Below, piece after piece: positions 8,907 to 18,189 of a stretch of DNA of 64,000 bases. Within the stretch, counting starts at the first letter, position 1; every line of letters starts with the position of its first letter. The DNA is taken from assembly GCF_021545335.1 (NCBI RefSeq), contig NZ_CP089312.1:1674001-1738000 (forward strand), written 5' to 3'. The DNA is from Streptomyces sp. GQFP. GTDB taxonomy: Bacteria > Actinomycetota > Actinomycetes > Streptomycetales > Streptomycetaceae. The notes beneath the pieces were generated by a model that ran no database searches, had not been told where the DNA came from, and worked only from the letters and a program-made list of their open reading frames with translations. The position numbers and the translations under genes were made by a program.

Positions 8907-10175
8907 ATGATCACAAGACAACGGCTGGCGGCGGGCGCCTGCGTCCTGCTCGCCGCCCTGGCGGCCGGGATCGCGGTCCCGGCCGGAGCCGTCGCCGACG
9001 AAACCACCGCACTCGCGCCCAAGGTCAACCTCCTTCTCGACGTCAGCGGTTCGATGCGGGCGAAGGACATCGACGGGCAGTCGCGGATGGCCGCGGCGAA
9101 GCAGGCGTTCAACGAGGTGCTCGACGCGACCCCCGAGGAGGTCCAGCTCGGTATCCGCACGCTGGGCGCCAACTACCCGGGCGACGACCGCAAGGAGGGT
9201 TGCAAGGACACCGCGCAGCTCTATCCGGTGGGCCCGCTCGACCGTACCGAGGCCAAGACGGCCGTCGCGACGCTCACACCCACCGGCTGGACGCCGATCG
9301 GCCCCGCGCTGCTGAAGGCCGCCGACGACCTCGACGGCGGTGAGGGCACCAAGCGCATCGTGCTGATCAGTGACGGCGAGGACACCTGCGCGCCGCTCGA
9401 CCCGTGCGAGGTGGCCCGGGAGATCGCGGCCAAGGGCATCGGCCTCACCATCGACACCCTCGGCCTGGTCCCGAACACCAAGATGCGGCAGCAGCTGAGT
9501 TGTATCGCGGAGGCGACCGGCGGAACGTACACGTCGGTCGAGCACACCGACGAACTCGCCGACAAGGTCAACCAGTTGGTCGTCCGCGCCGCCGACCCGG
9601 TGGTGACGCCGGTCGCGGTCACGGGTGCGGCCGGGTGCACGAACGCCCCGGCGGTGAAGTCCGGTCTGTACACGGACCGCGAGGAGTTCGGCCAGCAGCG
9701 CTGGTACCAGGTCGAGGTCCAGCCCGGTCAGGAACTGCGGGCCTCGGTGAGCGTGTCGGCGGACCGGGCCGTCAACCCCGACTACGGGGTGCTGCTGCGG
9801 GCGGTGACCGCGAAGGGCCGCGAGATCGTGCGCGGCGAGGGCAACGGCACCGGCCGTACCGATGTCATCTCGACGGGCCTGCGCTATCCGACAGCTGAGG
9901 CCGACGACGACGCCGAGAAGACCGCAGCCGAGACCGTGTGTCTCCAGGTCACCAACTCCTTCTCGGCGGCGAGTGGTGTGGCGTCCACGCCCGGTCTGCC
10001 GCTCGAACTAACCGTCGACGTCGTCGACGGCCCGAGCCAGGCGAGCGATGTGGCCTCCTTCGGTCTCGGCCGTGGCTGGTGGCTGCTGGGCGCGCTCGTC
10101 CTGGTCGGCTTCCTCACGGGCGTCCTGTGGGGCTGGCTCTCTCGTTGGCGGCTCGCGGTCTGGAGGACCAACTGA
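8907..10175 (+). CDS. Secreted VWA-domain protein with C-terminal membrane anchor
   Basis: 422 residues: signal peptide (about 1-30), then a von Willebrand A domain starting NLLLDVSGSMRAKD with an intact MIDAS DxSxS motif, continuing past RIVLISDGEDTC. The C-terminus has one membrane helix (WWLLGALVLVGFLTGVLWGWL) and a basic tail, so the VWA domain should face outward. Its stop overlaps the next start by one base (TGATG). The two encode an extracellular adhesion or sensing pair of unknown ligand. Confidence 0.85.
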   Translation: MITRQRLAAGACVLLAALAAGIAVPAGAVADETTALAPKVNLLLDVSGSMRAKDIDGQSRMAAAKQAFNEVLDATPEEVQLGIRTLGANYPGDDRKEGCKDTAQLYPVGPLDRTEAKTAVATLTPTGWTPIGPALLKAADDLDGGEGTKRIVLISDGEDTCAPLDPCEVAREIAAKGIGLTIDTLGLVPNTKMRQQLSCIAEATGGTYTSVEHTDELADKVNQLVVRAADPVVTPVAVTGAAGCTNAPAVKSGLYTDREEFGQQRWYQVEVQPGQELRASVSVSADRAVNPDYGVLLRAVTAKGREIVRGEGNGTGRTDVISTGLRYPTAEADDDAEKTAAETVCLQVTNSFSAASGVASTPGLPLELTVDVVDGPSQASDVASFGLGRGWWLLGALVLVGFLTGVLWGWLSRWRLAVWRTN

Positions 10176-11029
10176 TGCGTGCTCTCAACAATCTCGGCAA
10201 CTTCGGTAACTTCGGCAATCAACTGACGCGCGGTGTCCGCGTGTTGGGTTCGGCCGTGCTGCTGCTCGGGCTGGCCGCCGTCCCGGCCGTAGCCGACGAG
10301 ACGCCCTCCCCGAGCCCCTCGGACGGCAGCTCGGCGCCCACCTCGGCGGGCACGTCGTTCCGTACGGCGACGGAGATCGACCAGGGCCAGCAGGCCACCG
10401 CGAGCGGCTCGGCGGGCGACTACCTGTACTGGTCGTTCCCCGCCGACGCCGGCCAGCGCCCCACCGTCAAGGCGACGGTGAAGCTGCCGGACACCCACGC
10501 GTCCGAGGCCTGGCAGCTCGACGTGTACGACGGTCTGCGGCGCCGCCAGGCCTGCCAGTACGGCGCGCAGACCCGCACCGCCGCCGCGGGCACCGCCTCC
10601 GTGGAGCTGGCGTGCACACTGCGCACGGTCCGGGCCTGGTCGGAGCAGTGGGCCAACGACCCGCTGCCGGGCACGTACTACGTCCGCCTGACGGCCGTGA
10701 ACCTCCCGACCTCCGACCTCGGCCTCCCGGTCGAGGCCGAACTGCGGGTCGACTCCAAGGACATCGGCGGTTCGGCGGCCGTGGACGGCTCGCTGGCCGA
10801 GCCGCTGGTGCCCGGGATCGCGGTCAAGTCCGAGGACACGGAGGACAGTTCGACGGCGACCGCCGTGCTGTCGAGCATCGAGCCCGACGACGGCTGGGCC
10901 TCCGGCTGGTGGTCCGACCGCTGGGTCTGGACGGCGATCGGCGGTGCGCTGGCCGCCCTGGCGGGCGTCGGCGGCTACGCCCTGACGCGCGGCTCGGGCC
11001 GACCGAGGCAGGTCCCGCCGGGAGCCTGA
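10175..11029 (+). CDS. Secreted membrane-anchored partner of the VWA protein
   Basis: 284 residues, start ATG overlapping the previous stop. A leader with MRALNNLGNFGNFGNQ precedes a hydrophobic signal sequence ending around AVPAVADE, then a Ser/Pro-rich linker and a beta-rich extracellular region. A C-terminal membrane helix (WTAIGGALAALAGVGGYALT) anchors it. No enzyme motif is visible. The NLGNFGNFGNQ string reflects a short internal DNA repeat (AACTTCGG). Function unknown; context says it works with the VWA protein. Confidence 0.8.
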   Translation: MRALNNLGNFGNFGNQLTRGVRVLGSAVLLLGLAAVPAVADETPSPSPSDGSSAPTSAGTSFRTATEIDQGQQATASGSAGDYLYWSFPADAGQRPTVKATVKLPDTHASEAWQLDVYDGLRRRQACQYGAQTRTAAAGTASVELACTLRTVRAWSEQWANDPLPGTYYVRLTAVNLPTSDLGLPVEAELRVDSKDIGGSAAVDGSLAEPLVPGIAVKSEDTEDSSTATAVLSSIEPDDGWASGWWSDRWVWTAIGGALAALAGVGGYALTRGSGRPRQVPPGA

Positions 11030-11050
11030 CCGACGCCTGACGGTTCGTCA

Positions 11051-11088
11051 ACATGCCCGCCGCGCTCGGCAGTACGCGGCGGGCATGT
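11051..11088. terminator. Hairpin between convergent genes
   Basis: Fourteen-base arms (11051-11064 and 11075-11088, ACATGCCCGCCGCG and its complement) with a 10-base loop. It sits between the VWA operon and the convergent HxlR gene, so it can end both transcripts. There is no T-run, as is common in Streptomyces. Confidence 0.75.
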
Positions 11089-11116
11089 CCCGTTCCCGGC
11101 CCCCTGGTCGTGTCGA

Positions 11117-11770
11117 TCAGGCCTCGCGCAGGGCCTTGGCGAGCGTTCCCTCGCCGGTCACCTCGATACGTCCGCCCCGGACCGCGTCCAGCACGCTCAC
11201 GTCCCCCCGGCCGACCGCCGCGCAGGTGCCGGTGTCCATCGACAGCCGGGCGTCGGGCTCCTCGGGGGCGGGCCCGGCCCCGTACACCGGAACGTCCTCG
11301 GCACCGACATACAGGTGGAACTCGCCCTCCTCCAGCCGGACTTCGACGAGTCCCCCACCGCTCACGCCCTCCAGCCCGCGCAGCAGCGGCAGCGCGAACC
11401 AGTGGGCCCGTACCGCGTCCGTGGCCCGGCGCTCGGTCAGCTCGGGGGCGCCCCACTCCCACAGCGCCTGGAGGACGGGCAGCAACTGCCTTCCCCGGGC
11501 GGTGAGTTCGTAGACGTACACCGCTCCTGGCGGCGGCAGCCGACGCCGGGTTGTCAGTCCCTCGCGCTCCATGTCCTTCAGCCGGGAGGCCAGTACGTCC
11601 GTGCTGACGCCCGGGAGGTCCGCGTGCAGGTCCGTGTAGCGGCGCGGGCCGGCCAGCAGTTCGCGGACGATCAGGAGGGTCCAGCGGTCGCCGACGACAT
11701 CGAGGGCGCGCGCGGTGGAACAGTACTGGTCGTAGCTTCGGCGAGGTGACATGCGACGCAGTCTAGACAT
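11117..11770 (-). CDS. HxlR-family winged-helix regulator
   Basis: 217 residues from ATG 11770, which has GGAAAG upstream; an alternative ATG at 11752 gives MSPRRSYDQYC. The HxlR domain is clear: YCSTARALDVVGDRWTLLIV, YTDLHADLPGVSTDVLASRL and LTARGRQLLPVL. A C-terminal domain of about 90 residues beyond the usual HxlR length resembles an SCP2/sterol-carrier-like fold (ending EVTGEGTLAKALREA), possibly a ligand sensor. It is divergent from an aminotransferase, and palindromes lie between them. Confidence 0.82.
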   Translation of the reverse strand: MSRLRRMSPRRSYDQYCSTARALDVVGDRWTLLIVRELLAGPRRYTDLHADLPGVSTDVLASRLKDMEREGLTTRRRLPPPGAVYVYELTARGRQLLPVLQALWEWGAPELTERRATDAVRAHWFALPLLRGLEGVSGGGLVEVRLEEGEFHLYVGAEDVPVYGAGPAPEEPDARLSMDTGTCAAVGRGDVSVLDAVRGGRIEVTGEGTLAKALREA

Positions 11771-11774
11771 GTCG

Positions 11775-11809
11775 TTGGACTTTCCAAGCTGGAACTTGGT
11801 AAAACCAAG
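11775..11809. promoter_or_regulatory. Two inverted repeats in the HxlR/aminotransferase promoter region
   Basis: TTGGACTTTCCAA (11775-11787) and CTTGGTAAAACCAAG (11795-11809) are perfect palindromes with 5- and 6-base arms. They share the TTGG/CCAA core and lie between the divergent starts, so they are good candidates for HxlR operators controlling both genes. Confidence 0.55.
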
Positions 11810-11839
11810 CAACACACGAAACCGGAGGGGCGAGCGCGC

Positions 11840-13048
11840 ATGGAGTTCCGGCAGTCGAACAAGCTCAGCGAGGTCTGTTACGAGATCCGCGGCCCGGTGA
11901 TCGAGCACGCGGACGCGCTGGAGAAGGCGGGCCACAGCGTGCTGCGCCTGAACACCGGCAACCCCGCGCTGTTCGGCTTCGAGGCGCCGGAGGAGATCCT
12001 CCAGGACATGATCCGCATGCTGCCGCAGGCCCACGGCTACACGGACTCGCGCGGCATCCTCTCCGCCCGCCGCGCGGTCGCCCAGCGCTACCAGACGCTC
12101 GGCCTGGAGGTCGGCGTCGACGACGTCTTCCTCGGCAACGGCATCTCCGAGCTGATCTCGATGGCCGTACAGGCGCTGGTCGAGGACGGCGACGAAATCC
12201 TCATCCCCGCCCCGGACTTCCCCCTCTGGACGGCGGTGACGACCCTCGCCGGCGGCAAGGCGGTCCACTACCTCTGCGACGAACAGGCCGACTGGTACCC
12301 GGACCTGGACGACATGGCGGCGAAGATCACCGACCGCACCAAGGCCGTCGTCATCATCAACCCGAACAACCCCACCGGCGCGGTCTACCCGAAGGAGATC
12401 ATCGAGGGCATCCTCGACCTGGCCCGCCGGCACGGCCTGATGGTCTTCGCCGACGAGATCTACGACCAGATCCTGTACGACGACGCCGTGCACCACTCGG
12501 TCGCCGCGCTCGCCCCCGACCTGGTCGTCCTCACCTTCTGCGGGCTGTCGAAGACGTACCGGGTGGCCGGCTTCCGCTCGGGCTGGCTGGTGGTCACCGG
12601 CCCGAAGCAGCACGCGAAGAGCTATCTGGAGGGCCTGACGATGCTGGCCTCCATGCGGCTGTGCGCCAACGCGCCCGCGCAGTACGCCATCCAGGCCGCC
12701 CTCGGCGGCCGCCAGTCCATCCACGAGCTGACCGCCCCGGGCGGGCGGCTGCACGAACAGCGCACCGTGGCCTGGGAGAAGCTCAACGAGATCCCGGGCG
12801 TCTCGTGCGTGAAGCCGAAGGGTTCGCTGTACGCGTTCCCGCGCCTCGACCCCAAGGTGCACAAGATCCACGACGACGAGAAGTTCGTCCTGGACCTGCT
12901 TCTCCAGGAGAAGATCCAGGTCGTGCAGGGCACGGGCTTCAACTGGCCCACCCCCGACCACTTTCGCATCCTCACCCTCCCGTACGCGGACGACCTGGAC
13001 GTGGCGATCAGCCGGATCGGGCGGTTCCTGAGCGGTTATCGGCAGTAG
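11840..13048 (+). CDS. Class I/II pyridoxal-phosphate aminotransferase, AlaA-like
   Basis: 402 residues. Features of the fold I aminotransferases are intact: INPNNPTGAVYP, DEIYDQILYDD and the cofactor lysine in FCGLSKTYRVAGFRSGW. Similarity in feel to glutamate-pyruvate transaminase AlaA (MEFRQSNKLSEVCYEIRGPV start) suggests alanine formation from pyruvate and glutamate, but substrate choice cannot be proved here. It is divergent from the HxlR gene, with palindromic operators between. Confidence 0.85.
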   Translation: MEFRQSNKLSEVCYEIRGPVIEHADALEKAGHSVLRLNTGNPALFGFEAPEEILQDMIRMLPQAHGYTDSRGILSARRAVAQRYQTLGLEVGVDDVFLGNGISELISMAVQALVEDGDEILIPAPDFPLWTAVTTLAGGKAVHYLCDEQADWYPDLDDMAAKITDRTKAVVIINPNNPTGAVYPKEIIEGILDLARRHGLMVFADEIYDQILYDDAVHHSVAALAPDLVVLTFCGLSKTYRVAGFRSGWLVVTGPKQHAKSYLEGLTMLASMRLCANAPAQYAIQAALGGRQSIHELTAPGGRLHEQRTVAWEKLNEIPGVSCVKPKGSLYAFPRLDPKVHKIHDDEKFVLDLLLQEKIQVVQGTGFNWPTPDHFRILTLPYADDLDVAISRIGRFLSGYRQ

Positions 13049-13095
13049 TGGCAGCCGGACGGTCGGCCGCCGTCCGTCATGGGTAGCCCTTTCCC

Positions 13096-13653
13096 ATGAC
13101 GGACCGAATGACCGACCGGCCACTGCTGCTCCTCGACGTCGACGGCCCCCTCAACCCGTTCCGCGCCCGGCTGCTGCGCCCGCACGGTTACGTGACCTGC
13201 CGGATGCACCCTCCGAACTGGTCGGCCAGGCAGAAACCGGGCTCCCGGCGGCTCCGCCGCGGCCTGCGGATACGGCTGCACCCCAGCCACGGCGCCCGGC
13301 TGCTCGCCCTGCCGTACGACCTGGCGTGGGCCACGGTCTGGATGCACGGGGCGAACAAGATGATCGGCCCGGCGATCGGACTGCCGGCCGACCTGCCGGT
13401 CATCGAGTTCACCAATATGTTCGCCGAGGATCCCGACGGGCTGTTCTGGAAGACGCGCCGCGTAGTGGAGTGGGCGGACGGACGCCCCTTCGCCTGGGTC
13501 GACGACATGATCACCGACCTCGACGTCCGCCATGTGGCCGAGCATCACCCCGGGCAGGCGCTGCTGCTGCGGATCGACCCGCGCAAGGGTCTCCGGGAGC
13601 GCGAGTTCGCGGAGCTGGAGCGCTGGGCCCTCGATGTCAGTGCCGGGTCGTAG
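13096..13653 (+). CDS. HAD-like hydrolase-fold protein
   Basis: 185 residues; MTDRMTDRP gives two possible starts. The beginning LLLLDVDGPLNPF matches HAD motif I with the nucleophilic aspartate, and FAWVDDMITDLDVRH resembles the late acidic motif. This family is widespread in actinobacteria with no assigned substrate. Confidence 0.65.
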   Translation: MTDRMTDRPLLLLDVDGPLNPFRARLLRPHGYVTCRMHPPNWSARQKPGSRRLRRGLRIRLHPSHGARLLALPYDLAWATVWMHGANKMIGPAIGLPADLPVIEFTNMFAEDPDGLFWKTRRVVEWADGRPFAWVDDMITDLDVRHVAEHHPGQALLLRIDPRKGLREREFAELERWALDVSAGS

Positions 13654-13723
13654 TCTTCGAACGGGTTGAATCCACCGAATCGACCCATGATCGAGGAGAC
13701 CCGTGACCGGGGAGGAGTGCGCC

Positions 13724-14374
13724 ATGACACGACCGCCGACCGCCGCCCAGCGACGCGTCATCGACGCCGCCGACCCCGTCACCGGCCGGCTGCGGGGCAC
13801 GGAGTACCAGCTCGCCGCACTGGTGAAGCGCGGGCTCGCCTTCCGGCATCCGCGACCACCGCACGACCACTTCCTGACACCGACGGGCCATCGCATACGG
13901 GAGGAAGCGCCGCCCACGGACACACCGGCCGCCACCGAGGTCGCCCCTGCCTCCGTCGGGGCCACTGGCGTGTTCGCCGCGCGGGTGGGAGGCGAGGAGG
14001 AGATACCGGCCGCCGGGCCCGCCCGGACGCGTGAGGTGCACAGTGCCTGGCAGGGGCTGCTGGAGCTGCGCCGGATGACCAACAGGGACGGGGCCATGGA
14101 CCGTCCGTGCGGCTGGGAGCGTACGCATCTGGTGCAGGCCGCCGCGCTCGCGCTGGAGGCGGCCGGCCACCGCCCGGCCGACGGAGGTGGGAGCGGCGGT
14201 GGCTATCGGGTGCGGGCGACCCCGCAGCCGGAGGCCGTCGCCGTGCGCGAGCCCGACGGTGACGCGCTGCGGGCCTGCGCGGCCACGCTGGAGAAGGCGG
14301 GCTGGCAGGTCGGCGAGCACACCGAGCCGCGTACCGGCGCCCGCTATCTGCTGGCGTCGCCCCGACGGACGTAA
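13724..14374 (+). CDS. Hypothetical actinobacterial protein
   Basis: 216 residues starting MTRPPTAAQRRVIDAADP; GGAGGAG six bases upstream supports this ATG over a GTG at 13703. There is no signal peptide or membrane helix. The N-terminal 70 residues look like a small winged-helix-like segment (LAALVKRGLAF, FLTPTGHRIREE), and the rest is mixed alpha/beta with a low-complexity centre. No function can be assigned. Confidence 0.65.
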   Translation: MTRPPTAAQRRVIDAADPVTGRLRGTEYQLAALVKRGLAFRHPRPPHDHFLTPTGHRIREEAPPTDTPAATEVAPASVGATGVFAARVGGEEEIPAAGPARTREVHSAWQGLLELRRMTNRDGAMDRPCGWERTHLVQAAALALEAAGHRPADGGGSGGGYRVRATPQPEAVAVREPDGDALRACAATLEKAGWQVGEHTEPRTGARYLLASPRRT

Positions 14375-14469
14375 CCGCTGTTCACACAAAGGCAGTTGAC
14401 GGGTATGAGCGACCGCTCAGTACGCTGGCTCCGTCATCGTGAAGCCGAGCAGTCGTGAAGGGGAAAGTC

Positions 14470-14892
14470 GTGGCCGAACCGTTTTCCGTCCCGGTGACCG
14501 TGCGCGGGTACGAGATCGATGGGCAGGGGCACCTCAACCAGAGCGTGTACGTCAACTACGCGGAGCACGCCCGCTGGGCGTTGCTCAAGGAGGCCGGGAT
14601 CAGCCAGTCGGGGCTGATCTCGAAGGGCGTCGGACCGGTGGCCCTGGAGACCACCATCCGGTACCAGCGGGAGCTGCTCGCGGGCGACGAGGTCGAGGTG
14701 ACGTGCGGCTTCGTCTGGGGTGAGGGCAAGACATTCCGCATCCGGCAGACGATCCGCAAGACCGACGGCACGGTCGCCGCGGAGATCACGGCCGTGGGTG
14801 GGCTGATGGACCTCAAGGCACGCAAACTGGTCGCGGACCCCAAGGAGTACTTCCGGGCACTGGCGTCGGAGCCGCAACTCTTCGGACTCTGA
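14470..14892 (+). CDS. Hotdog-fold acyl-CoA thioesterase
   Basis: 140 residues from a GTG preceded by AAGGGGAAA. The 4-hydroxybenzoyl-CoA thioesterase/YbgC pattern is present: VRGYEIDGQGHLNQSVYVNYAEHAR, where the family's catalytic D/E and asparagine-histidine neighbourhood lies, followed by ETTIRYQRELLAGDEVEV. It probably hydrolyses short or aromatic acyl-CoAs in the cytoplasm. No pathway partner is adjacent. Confidence 0.8.
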   Translation: MAEPFSVPVTVRGYEIDGQGHLNQSVYVNYAEHARWALLKEAGISQSGLISKGVGPVALETTIRYQRELLAGDEVEVTCGFVWGEGKTFRIRQTIRKTDGTVAAEITAVGGLMDLKARKLVADPKEYFRALASEPQLFGL

Positions 14893-14989
14893 CCGACACT
14901 CACAGCGACCTCCTACTCCCACCCCACGGCATTCCCAACTTGGCGCGCGACCCTCAACCTCTTCCTCTCGCGCCCTTTTTGGAGTTCAC

Positions 14990-15811
14990 GTGCCGATCAT
15001 GCACAGAGCCGCCGCCCGCCGTACGCTGCTGGCGGCGCTCGGCGCCACCGCGATCCTCACCACCCAGCGGATCGCGTCAGGCGCGACCACCGACGCGACC
15101 GGGACCGGGCTCGACGACCCGGACAAGAAGGACATCGCGATGCGGCTGGTGTGCAGCGCGGAGAACTCGTCCCTGGACTGGCGGGCGCAGTACGAGTACA
15201 TCCAGGACATCGGCGACGGGCGCGGCTACACCGGCGGGATCATCGGCTTCTGCTCCGGTACGAGCGACATGCTGGCCCTCGTCGAGCTGTACACCGAGCG
15301 GGTCCCGGACAACGCCCTGGCCGCTTTCCTGCCCGCCCTGCGCACGGTGGACGGCACGGACTCGCACGAGGGCCTCGACCCGGGCTTCCCCACCGCCTGG
15401 CGCAAGGCGGCCAAGACGTCCGCGTTCCGCAAGGCCCAGGACGACGAGCGCGACCGTGCCTACTTCGACCCGGCCGTGGCCCGCGCCAAGAAGGACGGCG
15501 TCGGCACGCTGGGCCAGTTCGTCTACTACGACGCCATGGTCATGCACGGCCCCGGCACGGACAGCGTCTCCTTCGGCGGGATCCGCACGCGGGCCCGCTC
15601 GAACGCGGCCACCCCGGCCGAGGGCGGCGACGAGACGACGTATCTCAGCGCCTTCCTCGACGCCCGGACGTGGGCGATGGAGCAGGAGGCCGCCCACGAG
15701 GACACCAGCCGCGTGGACACCGCCCAGCGGGTCTTCCTCGACCAGGGGAACCTGAACCTGGACCCGCCGCTCGACTGGAAGGTGTACGGGGACAGTTACT
15801 ACATCGGCTGA
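14990..15811 (+). CDS. Secreted GH46 chitosanase
   Basis: 273 residues. A twin-arginine-like leader (RAAARRTLLAALGATAIL) is followed by the GH46 catalytic domain. The acid pair is in MRLVCSAENSSLDW and the segment YIQDIGDGRGYTGGIIGF, matching the general acid Glu and the base Asp of Streptomyces chitosanases. It cleaves beta-1,4-glucosamine polymers outside the cell. It is followed by a strong terminator and stands alone. Confidence 0.92.
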   Translation: MPIMHRAAARRTLLAALGATAILTTQRIASGATTDATGTGLDDPDKKDIAMRLVCSAENSSLDWRAQYEYIQDIGDGRGYTGGIIGFCSGTSDMLALVELYTERVPDNALAAFLPALRTVDGTDSHEGLDPGFPTAWRKAAKTSAFRKAQDDERDRAYFDPAVARAKKDGVGTLGQFVYYDAMVMHGPGTDSVSFGGIRTRARSNAATPAEGGDETTYLSAFLDARTWAMEQEAAHEDTSRVDTAQRVFLDQGNLNLDPPLDWKVYGDSYYIG

Positions 15812-15843
15812 CCGGCCGATGCCGACCGGCGGTAACAGCAGGA

Positions 15844-15882
15844 CTCCGGCCGAGGGCCGTCCCCCTCGGCCGGAGGTCTTTT
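15844..15882. terminator. Strong bidirectional terminator
   Basis: Thirteen-base perfect arms (15844-15856 and 15863-15875, CTCCGGCCGAGGG) with a six-base loop, then GTCTTTT. It separates the chitosanase from the convergent purine operon. Confidence 0.85.
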
Positions 15883-15895
15883 CGGGCCCCCTGAA

Positions 15896-17269
15896 TCAGG
15901 CCTGCGCCGCGATGGCCGCCAGCCGCCGGGCCTCGGCGCGCGTCGAGCGGGCGATCTCGTCCTCGTCGACGTGCAGCAACCGCCCGTTCTCGACGATCTG
16001 TTCGCCGTTGACGAAGGACGCGGTGACCGGGGCCGCCGCGCCGAAGACGAGGGCGGTGACCGGGTCGGCGATCGACGCGTGGGCCAGCGTGTCCAGGTTC
16101 CAGAGGACCAGGTCGGCGAGCTTGCCCGGCTCCAGCGAGCCCGTCTCCCTTGCCCGGCCCAGGACTTGGGCCCCGCCGTACGTCCCGAGGCGCAGCGCCT
16201 GCCGGGCGTTCAGGGCCGCTTCCCGGTGCGCCCCGAGGCGGTTGATGAGGAGGGCGTTGCGCAGTTCGGTGTGGAGTTCGCCGGACTCGTTGGAGGCGGT
16301 GCCGTCGACGCCGAGGCCGACCGGGACGCCGGCCGCCAGCATGTCGGGGACGCGCGCGATGCCCGCGGCCAAGCGGGCGTTGGAGGACGGACAGTGGGCC
16401 ACACCCGTCTTCGTACGGGCGAAGGCGGCGATGTCCGAGTCGTTCATGTGGACGCAGTGCGCCATCCACACGTCCTCGCCGAGCCAGCCGGTCGACTCGA
16501 AGTAGTCGGTCGGGCCCATGCCGAACAGCTCCTTGCAGAACTGCTCCTCCTCGACCGTCTCGGAGCCGTGCGTGTGCAGCCGTACGCCGAGGCGGCGGGC
16601 CAACTCGGCACCCTCACGCAGGAGTTCGGTGGATACGGAGAAGGGCGAGCAGGGGGCCACAGCCACCTGGGTCATGGCGTCGAAGGAGGGGTCGTGGTGC
16701 TCGTCGACCGTGGCCTCGGTGGCGGCGAGCGCGCCCTCCAGGGTCTCGACGGCGAAGTCCGGGGGCAGGCCGCCGTCCTTCTCGCTGCGGTCCATGGAGC
16801 CACGGGCGAGGGTGAAGCGGACGCCCATCTCGCGGGCCGCGCCGATGATCGCGCCGGACAGGTCGCCGGAGCCCTTCGGGAAGACGTAGTGGTGGTCCAT
16901 GGCGGTGGTGACTCCGCCACGGGCCATCATGGCGAGCGAGCCCTGCGCCGCCGCGCGGACCATCGGCTCGTCGATGCGCGCCCAGGTCGGGTACAGCGCC
17001 ACCAGCCAGTTGAAGAGGTTGTGGCCGGTGGCCAGGCCCCGGGTGATCCACTGGTAGTAGTGGTGGTGCGAGTTGATCAGGCCGGGGGTGACCAGGTGAC
17101 CGCTCGCGTCGATGCGCCGGACCACGTCCGCGAGGCCCTCGGGGGCCTTGCCCGCGCCGACCGACTCGATCCGGTTTCCGGCGATCACCACATGGCCGGA
17201 CGCGTACTCGGTGTCGGTGGCGTCCACAGTCGCGACCGCGCAGTTCTCGATGACGATGCGCTGGCTCAT
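15896..17269 (-). CDS. 8-oxoguanine deaminase (amidohydrolase)
   Basis: 457 residues. Amidohydrolase metal ligands appear in LINSHHHYYQWITRG, TAMDHHYVFP, LHTHGSETVEEE, WMAHCVHMNDSDI and VGLGVDGTASNE. This pattern, with the HHHYYQ segment, is that of 8-oxoguanine deaminases, which produce urate from oxidised guanine. Being last in a urate-degrading operon, it would feed uricase directly. A related guanine or hydroxyatrazine-type substrate cannot be fully excluded. Confidence 0.85.
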   Translation of the reverse strand: MSQRIVIENCAVATVDATDTEYASGHVVIAGNRIESVGAGKAPEGLADVVRRIDASGHLVTPGLINSHHHYYQWITRGLATGHNLFNWLVALYPTWARIDEPMVRAAAQGSLAMMARGGVTTAMDHHYVFPKGSGDLSGAIIGAAREMGVRFTLARGSMDRSEKDGGLPPDFAVETLEGALAATEATVDEHHDPSFDAMTQVAVAPCSPFSVSTELLREGAELARRLGVRLHTHGSETVEEEQFCKELFGMGPTDYFESTGWLGEDVWMAHCVHMNDSDIAAFARTKTGVAHCPSSNARLAAGIARVPDMLAAGVPVGLGVDGTASNESGELHTELRNALLINRLGAHREAALNARQALRLGTYGGAQVLGRARETGSLEPGKLADLVLWNLDTLAHASIADPVTALVFGAAAPVTASFVNGEQIVENGRLLHVDEDEIARSTRAEARRLAAIAAQA

Positions 17270-17291
17270 CGTACGAACGTCCTTAGAAGTC

Positions 17292-18185
17292 TCAGAGGTT
17301 GGTGAGGTCGGCGGGGATGCGCGCCTCGGCGCCGTCGCGCAGGATCGTGCCCTCGATCAGGCCGTACGGCCGGTCGGCGGCGAAGTACACCTCGTTGTCG
17401 TTCTTGAGGTCGAAAGGCTTCAAGTCGACAAGGAAATGGTGCTTGTTGGGGAGGGCGAACCTCACCTCGTCGATCTCGTCGCGGTGTTCGACGATCCGCG
17501 CGCCCATCTGGAAGAGGGTCTGCTGGAGGGAGAGCGAGTAGGTCTCCGCGAAGGCCGAGAGCAGGTGCTTCCGCGTCTGCTCGTACGACTCCTCCCAGTC
17601 CGGCATCTCCTGTGCGTCGTCGGACCAGTTGAAGCGCCAGCGCGCGGACACCTGGGTCGCCAGGATGCGGTCGTGCGCCTCGGGGAGCGTCGTGTACTTG
17701 TCCTTGACGTAGCCCCAGAACTCGGAGTCGGTCGTGTTCATCACGACCAGGTCCTTGAGCCCGGAGATCACTTCCCACGACGAACCGTCGTAGGTGATCT
17801 GCGCGACCCTCGTCTCCTGGCCCTGCCGGGCGAACGAGTGCTCGCCCTCCCCCGCCGCCTCGATCCGCGTCCAGGAGTACTCCTCGATCCGGATGCGTGC
17901 CTTCTCGATCGGCTCCTGGCCGGTCACGAAGTGCCGGGCCAGATGGATGCCGAACTGCTCGGCGGAGTCGATGCCGTGCTCCTTGGCGAAGGCGTACACC
18001 GTGTTCTTGGTGGTGTCCGTCGGCAGGACGTTCGCGTTCGAGCCGGAGAGGTGGACCTCGTCCATGTCGCCGGAGAGCGACACGGAGACGTTGAGATCCT
18101 TGATGTGGTGGGTGGCGCCGTCGCGGGTGACGCGCACGACGCGGTTCTCGGCCTTGCCGTACTGGTTCTGTCCCAGGATGGGCAT
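17292..18185 (-). CDS. Urate oxidase (uricase)
   Basis: 297 residues, the usual length of cofactor-free uricases. The catalytic lysine is in GQNQYGKAENRVVRV, the threonine in VLPTDTTKNTVYAFAK and the histidine in ALPNKHHFLVDL. It oxidises urate to 5-hydroxyisourate, the substrate of the HIU hydrolase encoded four bases upstream. The start ATG at 18185 gives MPILGQNQYGKA; longer versions lack family similarity. Confidence 0.95.
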   Translation of the reverse strand: MPILGQNQYGKAENRVVRVTRDGATHHIKDLNVSVSLSGDMDEVHLSGSNANVLPTDTTKNTVYAFAKEHGIDSAEQFGIHLARHFVTGQEPIEKARIRIEEYSWTRIEAAGEGEHSFARQGQETRVAQITYDGSSWEVISGLKDLVVMNTTDSEFWGYVKDKYTTLPEAHDRILATQVSARWRFNWSDDAQEMPDWEESYEQTRKHLLSAFAETYSLSLQQTLFQMGARIVEHRDEIDEVRFALPNKHHFLVDLKPFDLKNDNEVYFAADRPYGLIEGTILRDGAEARIPADLTNL

Positions 18186-18189
18186 AGAG

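Noticed and set aside
7245..9545. 766-residue antisense frame across the NIS synthetase and VWA gene
   Set aside because: It spans two well-supported genes on the other strand and is low-complexity, rich in R, G and Q.
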